A stretch of DNA of 5,029 nt from DATAMF01 sp036260665 (GTDB taxonomy: Bacteria; Chloroflexota; Anaerolineae; Aggregatilineales; Aggregatilineaceae), in the NCBI GenBank assembly GCA_036260665.1, contig DATAMF010000403.1, positions 1-5,029 on the forward strand, in the 5' to 3' direction. This document shows, one piece after another, positions 1 through 5,029 of the stretch (positions within the stretch are counted from its first letter, which is position 1; the number at the start of each line of letters is the position of its first letter). The notes under the pieces were generated by a model. That model did no database searches and was not told the origin of the DNA. It saw only the letters and a program-made list of their open reading frames with translations. Made by a program: the position numbers and the translations under genes.

Positions 1-667
1 CGGGCACCACCCGCGCCGCCGCTGCACTCAGCCGGAACAGCAGCGGATGAAAAGCAAAATACGTCGGGTCTTCGATCTGCTTGAACGTGTGCGGCTGCAA
101 GCCCGCACCCTGCGCCAATCGATCCAGTGCGCGGCGCGCGTTCGCCCGGTACACCACCGGGAAAGCGTCGCTCTCGTCGCGCCCATACAGCAGCGGGACC
201 AGCCACCCCTGAAAGCGTCCAAACACCCGGTTAAGCAGCGCCGCTGGACTGGTTGCGCTCGGTGTGATGAAGACAAATGCGCCTCCGGGCCGCAGCACCC
301 GCGCCACTTCACGAAACGTGCGCGCCGGGTCTTGCAGATGCTCCAGCACCCAGCTTGATACCACCAGATCAACGCTGGCATCCGGCAGCGGAATCGCATC
401 CGACAGCGCCACCGCGCGCGGCATCTCTGGCAGTCGATGTTCAACCAGCGACAGGTGATCGGGATCAATCCCCACCGGATACGTCACCGCCGCGCCCAAC
501 TGTTCCAGCACGCCGCCGCGCCCGCATCCCATATCCAGCACACGCTGTCCGGGCCGTAGCAGCTCGCGGATCAGCGCTGCATATTGTTCCGTCGCGGGCT
601 GCCAACCATGCCGTTGGGCCGCATACCGGGCGCGGTACGCATTTTGTTTATCCAGTGAAAGAGGCAT
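1..667 (-). CDS. Class I SAM-dependent methyltransferase (3' partial)
   Basis: An open frame runs from ATG at 667-665 to the left edge with no stop, giving 222 residues. It carries the methyltransferase type 11 (UbiE/ubiquinone-like) motifs in order: motif I VLDMGCGRGG (43-52) for S-adenosylmethionine binding; the acidic end of strand 2 in GIDPD (Asp68, contacting the SAM ribose); SDAIPLPDASVDLVVSSWVLEHL (about 89-111, motif II with the VLEH loop); and REVARVLRPGGAFVFITPS (about 118-136, motif III). The C-terminal part, with Phe-rich YFAFHPLLFRL near residue 205-215, may form a substrate-recognition or membrane-associated segment, and the real C-terminus lies outside the window. The acceptor is unknown; methylation of a small molecule or lipid is typical for the family. 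It begins 6 bases after the hydrolase stop, in the same operon. Its Shine-Dalgarno (AGGTC at 677-681) is weak, so coupling to the hydrolase is likely. Confidence 0.88.
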   Translation of the reverse strand, partial: MPLSLDKQNAYRARYAAQRHGWQPATEQYAALIRELLRPGQRVLDMGCGRGGVLEQLGAAVTYPVGIDPDHLSLVEHRLPEMPRAVALSDAIPLPDASVDLVVSSWVLEHLQDPARTFREVARVLRPGGAFVFITPSATSPAALLNRVFGRFQGWLVPLLYGRDESDAFPVVYRANARRALDRLAQGAGLQPHTFKQIEDPTYFAFHPLLFRLSAAAARVVP

Positions 668-681
668 AGCGGCTTAGACCT
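668..681 (-). promoter_or_regulatory. Weak ribosome binding site and short junction before the methyltransferase
   Basis: AGGTC lies inside the last codons of the hydrolase, about 11 bases ahead of the ATG, longer than the usual spacing. The hydrolase TAA and the methyltransferase ATG are separated by six bases (668-673). Expression is therefore probably coupled to the hydrolase; no promoter fits in the gap. Confidence 0.45.
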
Positions 682-1357
682 GCTTCATCATCTCTAATAG
701 CATCATGGCGACTGCTGCCGGTTTGTTCAGCATCTGAAAATGCGTACCTTCCATCCGGCGGTAAGCCCAGCCCGCTTGCTGCGCCGCTTCTCCACATCCA
801 TCATACGCCGCGCTGAACTGTAAATACCCACATGGCGCATCCGGCCAGCCCTCGAAAACCGGGATCGGCTCCTCGTAGACGGCCAGCGGCAGCGGACGGA
901 GTTCGCTCACCAAGCGGTTGCGCACCTCGTCATCGGTGATCGTATCCTGCAAATCGATCTCGGTCCACGTCGGCAGCAGCCCATCTACAGCGGACTGCCG
1001 GAACGCTTCAACTTCATCCGCTGAGTCGAATAAATCCAATCGGCTTTGTCCATCCTGCGGAATCAGCGCATCCACCAGCAGATACGCGTTGACGGGTCGC
1101 CCCAACGCCTGCCGGATCGCGGGCAGCAGCACGCCCGCGCCGCTGTGTGCCACCAGAACCAGCGGCTCGTAATCCGATACCGGACTCAGCGCCCAGGTGA
1201 CAGCATCCGTGTGCTGCTGCCAGTACGGGCGCTCCGAAATCGTCGAATGCCGCAGCGCGGGCACAATCACCTGCTGCTCCCGTCTGCGCAGCGCCAGCGC
1301 GGTTAATTTCCAGGTGAACGGCCCCACCAGCGGGCTGTGAATCAGGGCGAACCACAT
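674..1357 (-). CDS. Alpha/beta hydrolase
   Basis: A 227-residue alpha/beta hydrolase-fold protein, soluble by appearance (no signal peptide or membrane segment). The N-terminal strand FALIHSPLVGPFTW fits the HG-type oxyanion-hole loop. The nucleophile elbow is LVAHSGAG with Ser72, a variant of G-x-S-x-G in which the first Gly is Ala. The catalytic His is probably His206 in EGTHFQML near the C-terminus, followed by a terminal helix typical of the fold. The acid residue is less certain; Asp98 or Asp101, in the region after DALIP, or an acidic residue near 180-190, could serve. The size is at the short end for the fold, so any lid domain (about 100-160, Asp/Glu-rich) is small. The substrate cannot be told from sequence; esterase, lipase-like or C-C hydrolase activity are all possible. 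The start codon is supported by a strong Shine-Dalgarno overlapping the sbcC stop. The methyltransferase gene follows after 6 bases. Confidence 0.85.
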   Translation of the reverse strand: MWFALIHSPLVGPFTWKLTALALRRREQQVIVPALRHSTISERPYWQQHTDAVTWALSPVSDYEPLVLVAHSGAGVLLPAIRQALGRPVNAYLLVDALIPQDGQSRLDLFDSADEVEAFRQSAVDGLLPTWTEIDLQDTITDDEVRNRLVSELRPLPLAVYEEPIPVFEGWPDAPCGYLQFSAAYDGCGEAAQQAGWAYRRMEGTHFQMLNKPAAVAMMLLEMMKQV

Positions 1358-1361
1358 AGCT

Positions 1362-1368
1362 TCACCTC
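1362..1368 (-). promoter_or_regulatory. Shine-Dalgarno of the hydrolase gene, overlapping the sbcC stop
   Basis: On the minus strand the sequence reads GAGGTGA, then AAGCT, then ATG. The last three bases of the motif (TGA) are the sbcC stop codon, so termination of sbcC and ribosome binding for the hydrolase use the same bases. Spacing from AGG to the start is about right for a functional site. This supports the ATG at 1357-1355. Confidence 0.8.
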
Positions 1369-3926
1369 ACCACAATTCGGCTTCCATCCGGCGTCTTTTT
1401 GATCTCAATCTGCACCGGGAACGCGTCGCGCAGTTCTTCCACATGCGTGATCACCAGCACGAGATCAAAGTAATCCTGTACGGCATTGATTGCTTCCACC
1501 AGTCGCTGCCGTCCTGCTTCATCCTGTGTCCCAAACCCTTCATCAATAAACAGTGTCCGCAGTTGCGCCCCGGCTCGCCGCGCCAGCATCTGGCTGAGCG
1601 CCACGCGCAGCGCAAAGTTGACCCGGAACGCCTCGCCGCCCGAATACGCTTCATAGTTGCGCGTGCCCAGTTCATCGCTGATCAGAATATCCAGCGTTTC
1701 AGCCACGCCACCGGTGCGTTTTTCGCGCTGCGTATCCAGCCGGACATGCATCCGCCCATCAGTCATTTGGTTTAACAGGCGGTTGGCGTTTTCTTCCAGT
1801 TCGGGAATCGCCGCCTCGATGATCATCGCCGGAATGCCATTTTTGCTAAAGGCCGCGCGCAGTTCTTCATAGATCGCCTGGCGCTCCGCATATTCGAACT
1901 GCCGGTTTTGCAGTTCGATTTTACGCTGCCGGGCAAACTCCAACGCCGAGAGCGCCTGCTGTGCCCGGATCAGTGTTTCCTGGGCGCGCTTTTCATACGT
2001 ACGGCGCTGGCGAACCTCTTCTTCCCGCCGTCGCGCTTCTTCAACCCGTTCATACAAGCTGTCGATCTCGGTTTGGGCGTCGAGTGCTTCTTTTTGCTCG
2101 CCTTCCAATACCACTACCCAACGGGTGCGGCGCGCTTCAGCCTGTTCGATGGCGGCATGCAGTTCGGGAAGCTGCATTTCTGCTGTGTCGAGTTCGTGCT
2201 GGTGGCGCTCGTATTCGCTGTATTCCGACAGCGTTTCGCGGGCGGCATTGTGCGCCGCATTGTCGTAGCCCAGGGTATCAATCTCACCCTGAATCGACTC
2301 GCGCTGCGTCTGGAGTTCTTGCGCATACTCGCCGCTTTCCAACATCCCTTCGATCACACGTAATTCGGTGCTTTCACTCTGAATCGTATCTGCTGCATTT
2401 TGTGCGGTTTCCAGGTTGACACTCAGCGCCGAGACGCGATCCCGCAGTGCTTGCAGTTTGCGCAGTTCGGTTTCAATCGCCTCGATTTCCGCCCGGTACT
2501 CCCCGATAAGCTGTGTGATCTCGCTTAGGCGTCCCTGGTTGGTCCGGTATGTGGCGGCGTGATCTTTACCCTCAGCTTGCAGTTCTTCGAGCAGCATCAT
2601 TTTGTGTTCTTCATCGAGCGGCTGTCCGCACAGCGGACACGTCGCCTGGGCCGCCTGAACATCCATGATCCGCGCCTTGAGCGCCTGCATCTCATCATAG
2701 AGCGTTTTGTTATTCGCCTTGAGTGCGGCGTTTTCTTCATTCAGCGCGTTGATCGCCTCGCGGAGTTGGTCCCGCCGGACCTCTTCCGCTTCCAGGTGTT
2801 CGACCTCGCCCTGAAGATCGGCCATATCCGCCTGAATCGCGTCTCGTTCGGCGGCAACCCGCTGTGCCGTGCTGATGCGATCCCGGTGAATGCCCGCCTG
2901 CGCGTCGAGTTCGGCCCGCACTGCAAAAATCCGTTCGTTGACATCCGCCAGCCGGTCTTTGACCTCATTGATCACTTGCAGCTTTTCGCCCAGCGCTTGA
3001 TCAGCTTCCCGCGCGGCTTGCAGCAGCGCATAGCCGTTCTGGATCGCGTCACGCTGTTCGATCACCCCTTGCAACTGTCCCATCTGGTTTTGGTAGCGCG
3101 CCAGTTCGACCTCAATATCTTCCAGGTCGGTTTTGCGCTGTTTGATCCGGTGCTGCGCCTGGGCGAGTCGGCTCTGCGCCGCGTTCATCAGTTCCTGCGC
3201 TCCGGCGACTTCCTGGTACCGGACTTCCGCTTCTTCGCGCAGAACGGTAGCATCCACCAGCGCCGCCTCCGCCGCCACGAGATCGCGCCGCAAGGCTGGT
3301 TCTTCGGCTTCCTTCCGCGCGATGTCTTCCAGCCCAAACGCGATCACGCCCAGATCATGCTCGATCTGGCGCAGCACGTTTTTGGCGTAGTCTTCGTAAT
3401 GCCGCCATTGGTCCAACCCCAGAATTTCCGCCAGAATCTCTTTGCGCTGCGTCGGAGTCTTCATCGTGAAAGCATCCGCGCGCCCCTGCTGCAAAAAGGC
3501 CGAATGCACGAATGTCTCGTAATCCAGCCGCAGCAGTTCGCGGATACGCTGTTCTGTTTCCCGGATCGATGGGGCTGTCTGCTCTTTGAACGTATTCGTT
3601 TTTTCGTCCAGCAAAAACAGGTCGAGCGTGCTGCGTCCGGTACGCGCGTTTTTCCCCATCTGCCGCTTGCGCACTACACGGTAATGGCTGGTGCCCTGCA
3701 AAAAATCCAGTTGCACCACCATATCGGCCTGTCCCTGGTAAATCAGGTCGTCATCGGTCCGCGTCCGCGCATGGCCCCACAGCACCCAGGTGATCGCATC
3801 CAACAGCGACGATTTCCCCGCACCGTTGGGTCCGGTCAGGCAGGCGAGGTGAATGCCTTCAAAAATAAGGGGATCAGGATTACGATACGCTAGAAAGTTT
3901 CGGATTTCGAGTCGAAGCGGCAGCAT
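1362..3926 (-). CDS. sbcC: SbcC/Rad50-type SMC-family ATPase with zinc hook
   Basis: Complete 854-residue protein of the Rad50/SbcC family: the ATPase that, with an SbcD/Mre11 nuclease, recognises and processes DNA double-strand ends and hairpins in the cytoplasm. All family landmarks are present in order: an N-terminal IRNFLAYR strand; Walker A GPNGAGKS (32-39); Q-loop FLQQGRADAF (Gln146-Gln147); a long Glu/Arg/Ala/Gln-rich coiled coil from about 175 to 700; a zinc hook CPLC at 430-433, almost exactly mid-protein, as needed for an antiparallel coiled-coil arm; ABC signature YSGGE (761-765, Tyr in place of the usual Leu); Walker B ending in Asp795 and catalytic Glu796; and H-loop His828 in ITHVEEL. 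The length is slightly short of many SbcC proteins (about 1000) but normal for compact Rad50 forms. The ATG at 3926-3924 is preferred since it begins directly before the conserved first strand and lies one base after the upstream stop. No strong Shine-Dalgarno is visible, which suggests translation by coupling. No sbcD is adjacent on the side visible. A generic 'SMC family ATPase' label is the cautious alternative. Confidence 0.95.
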   Translation of the reverse strand: MLPLRLEIRNFLAYRNPDPLIFEGIHLACLTGPNGAGKSSLLDAITWVLWGHARTRTDDDLIYQGQADMVVQLDFLQGTSHYRVVRKRQMGKNARTGRSTLDLFLLDEKTNTFKEQTAPSIRETEQRIRELLRLDYETFVHSAFLQQGRADAFTMKTPTQRKEILAEILGLDQWRHYEDYAKNVLRQIEHDLGVIAFGLEDIARKEAEEPALRRDLVAAEAALVDATVLREEAEVRYQEVAGAQELMNAAQSRLAQAQHRIKQRKTDLEDIEVELARYQNQMGQLQGVIEQRDAIQNGYALLQAAREADQALGEKLQVINEVKDRLADVNERIFAVRAELDAQAGIHRDRISTAQRVAAERDAIQADMADLQGEVEHLEAEEVRRDQLREAINALNEENAALKANNKTLYDEMQALKARIMDVQAAQATCPLCGQPLDEEHKMMLLEELQAEGKDHAATYRTNQGRLSEITQLIGEYRAEIEAIETELRKLQALRDRVSALSVNLETAQNAADTIQSESTELRVIEGMLESGEYAQELQTQRESIQGEIDTLGYDNAAHNAARETLSEYSEYERHQHELDTAEMQLPELHAAIEQAEARRTRWVVVLEGEQKEALDAQTEIDSLYERVEEARRREEEVRQRRTYEKRAQETLIRAQQALSALEFARQRKIELQNRQFEYAERQAIYEELRAAFSKNGIPAMIIEAAIPELEENANRLLNQMTDGRMHVRLDTQREKRTGGVAETLDILISDELGTRNYEAYSGGEAFRVNFALRVALSQMLARRAGAQLRTLFIDEGFGTQDEAGRQRLVEAINAVQDYFDLVLVITHVEELRDAFPVQIEIKKTPDGSRIVVR

Positions 3927-3930
3927 GTTA
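3924..3930 (-). promoter_or_regulatory. Stop-start junction of epimerase-like gene and sbcC
   Basis: The minus strand reads TAA, one C, then ATG. Only one base separates the two genes, and the preceding bases (ATGGGT) contain no good Shine-Dalgarno. Re-initiation by the terminating ribosome is the likely way sbcC is translated. This is inferred from spacing. Confidence 0.6.
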
Positions 3931-5029
3931 ACCCATTGTTTCTACCCACTGCGCGCGCCATTCGGGTGCCGGATACGGATCCGGCCAGAATTCGCGCACT
4001 CGGAAAATTTTCCCATCTTTCAGGGTGAAGAACGAGATCGCCCGCGCCGTTTGATCGCCTGCTTGCGCGATGACTTCGGTCACAACCGTATCACCGCTGG
4101 TGACAGTGTTCTGAATCTGGATGCGCCATTGGCCGGGATAATGTTTGTTCACCGCGATAAAATTATCTTTGCCGCGTATTCGTTCGTTGGACTGCGGCCA
4201 TTCGCACACAAAATCATCATGCAGCAGATCACCCGCCGCATCAAAATCAAATCGATCAAACGCCTTCCACAGCGCCTCGACCACGTCCCGGTTTGCCGGA
4301 TGGCTGGGTTCATTGGCGAGGGCGGTGGCGGCTTCTTGCAGCATGATTTCCGCCACCTGCACCGCCGTCAAACCCTCACGGTTGCGGAACAACTGCGTGC
4401 CGCAAACCAGATGTTTCGCGCCGAGTTTGACCGCTTCGCCCAGTGTTGCCGTCGTGATCCCGCCCTGAATCTGGATCGCGCCATCAAAACCCGGTCGCAA
4501 ACAGTCAAGATACACTTTGACCTGATCGCGGGCAAACGCGCCTGCCGGAGCATTCGTGCGTGATGCGGTTCCTGCCGCCTGAAAGGTGAGCATGCCAATG
4601 TGCGGAAAAAAAGGTTCCAGCAGTGCGCGGACGGCTTCCGGTTCCATCGGCTTTTGACGCTCCGTGCCCACCGTCTCGATCACCGGACTGGCGCAGGCTC
4701 CCATGCCGCGAATCTGCCCGATCAGCGTCGAGAGGTAATCCTGGTCGCCCACCACATCCAGTTGAAAACACACCACACTCACAGGAATATCTTCAAACTC
4801 GCGCAGGCGCGAATCAGGATACAGGGTCAGCAAATGCAGAGTTAAACTCGGCACCGTTTCGCACAGTTCCGCTACAAATTCGGGCGTAAAAACAGCCGCA
4901 TTCCGATCCGGCCCTACGCCGGAGAACCCCTCGTAATCCTCATAGTTGATATCGAGGTGAAAAGACAGAATGCCATGCGCCACCAAGGTGCGGACCTGCT
5001 CAAGTACCTCGCGCTGCAATTCCTCCACA
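3928..5029 (-). CDS. Ribulose-phosphate 3-epimerase-like TIM barrel fused to a SnoaL/NTF2-like domain (5' partial)
   Basis: Two domains are visible in one uninterrupted frame (366 residues counted from the GTG at 5028-5026). Residues about 1-235 look like the ribulose-phosphate 3-epimerase barrel: FHLDIN (His24, Asp26) matches the HxD metal ligands, LHLLTLYPD (His65) matches the second metal His, and IQGGI followed by VCGTQLF (about 187-214) matches the C-terminal phosphate-binding strands. In true epimerases the GGI motif is preceded by the catalytic, metal-binding Asp; here it is Gln188, so the classical ribulose-5-phosphate/xylulose-5-phosphate reaction is doubtful. After a linker (NEPSHPANR, about 239-247), residues about 248-361 form a SnoaL-like/NTF2-like fold, with the typical WKAFDRFDFDAA opening, a RIRGKDNF loop and a FFTLKDGKIFRVREFW ending. 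The GTG is probably an internal Val: the first barrel strand, normally ahead of HxD, is missing, so the true start should lie beyond the window. It ends one base before the sbcC start, so the two are probably co-translated. Substrate unknown. Confidence 0.8.
   Translation of the reverse strand, partial: VEELQREVLEQVRTLVAHGILSFHLDINYEDYEGFSGVGPDRNAAVFTPEFVAELCETVPSLTLHLLTLYPDSRLREFEDIPVSVVCFQLDVVGDQDYLSTLIGQIRGMGACASPVIETVGTERQKPMEPEAVRALLEPFFPHIGMLTFQAAGTASRTNAPAGAFARDQVKVYLDCLRPGFDGAIQIQGGITTATLGEAVKLGAKHLVCGTQLFRNREGLTAVQVAEIMLQEAATALANEPSHPANRDVVEALWKAFDRFDFDAAGDLLHDDFVCEWPQSNERIRGKDNFIAVNKHYPGQWRIQIQNTVTSGDTVVTEVIAQAGDQTARAISFFTLKDGKIFRVREFWPDPYPAPEWRAQWVETMG

Noticed and set aside
28..468. 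Minus-strand frame of 146 residues at the left edge, and plus-strand frames at 47-669.
   Set aside because: They overlap the methyltransferase frame, whose SAM-binding motifs are clear. Their Cys/Arg/Trp-rich or Pro/Ala-rich composition is typical of out-of-frame translation of GC-rich genes.
2559..3893. Long plus-strand open frame of 444 residues opposite sbcC.
   Set aside because: It lies exactly in codon register with sbcC on the other strand. It stays open because sbcC uses no TTA, CTA or TCA codons in that stretch (their complements are stops). The product looks like low-information, Phe/Leu/Arg-rich shadow sequence, and sbcC has every family motif.
3853..4563. Plus-strand open frame of 236 residues overlapping the sbcC start and the epimerase-like gene.
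   Set aside because: It runs antisense across two well-supported genes and the junction between them, with no recognisable domain.
1..5029. Searched for CRISPR arrays, insertion sequences, tRNA or rRNA genes, terminator hairpins and toxin-antitoxin or defence modules.
   Set aside because: No spaced repeats, transposase, inverted-repeat ends, RNA genes or stem-loop plus T-run were seen. SbcC-like ATPases can occur in defence systems, but nothing beside this one (no nuclease, helicase or effector) supports such a role.

Overview
All four genes in this window lie on the minus strand and are packed almost end to end, so the window reads as an internal piece of one operon transcribed from position 5029 toward position 1. 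In transcription order they are: (1) a two-domain protein joining a ribulose-phosphate-3-epimerase-like TIM barrel to a SnoaL/NTF2-like domain, cut by the right edge; (2) a complete Rad50/SbcC-type SMC ATPase of 854 residues; (3) a small alpha/beta hydrolase; (4) a class I SAM-dependent methyltransferase, cut by the left edge. The gaps between genes are 1, 4 and 7 bases (stop codon to start codon: 3927, 1358-1361, 668-673 being 6 bases), so there is no room for internal promoters or terminators between genes, and translational coupling is likely.

The organism is a bacterium with moderately high GC. The SbcC C-terminal region (YSGGEAFR signature, long 'IDEGFGTQDEAGRQRLVEAI' Walker B region, ITHVEEL H-loop) resembles, from memory, the SMC-family ATPases of Chloroflexota. 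That placement is an inference and was not tested by a search.

Functionally, the SbcC-like protein is the anchor: an ATPase with a zinc hook that would act with an Mre11/SbcD nuclease on DNA ends. No SbcD is in the window. Its neighbours (an epimerase-like barrel protein, a hydrolase, a methyltransferase) have no known link to DNA end processing, so the cluster may be simply a compact housekeeping operon. The most unusual gene is the first: the barrel keeps three of the four expected metal-ligand positions of ribulose-phosphate 3-epimerase but carries Gln in place of the catalytic Asp, and it is fused to a SnoaL-like domain. I found no convincing novel defence system, mobile element, CRISPR array, RNA gene or repeat family. 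There is no gene-free stretch longer than a few bases.
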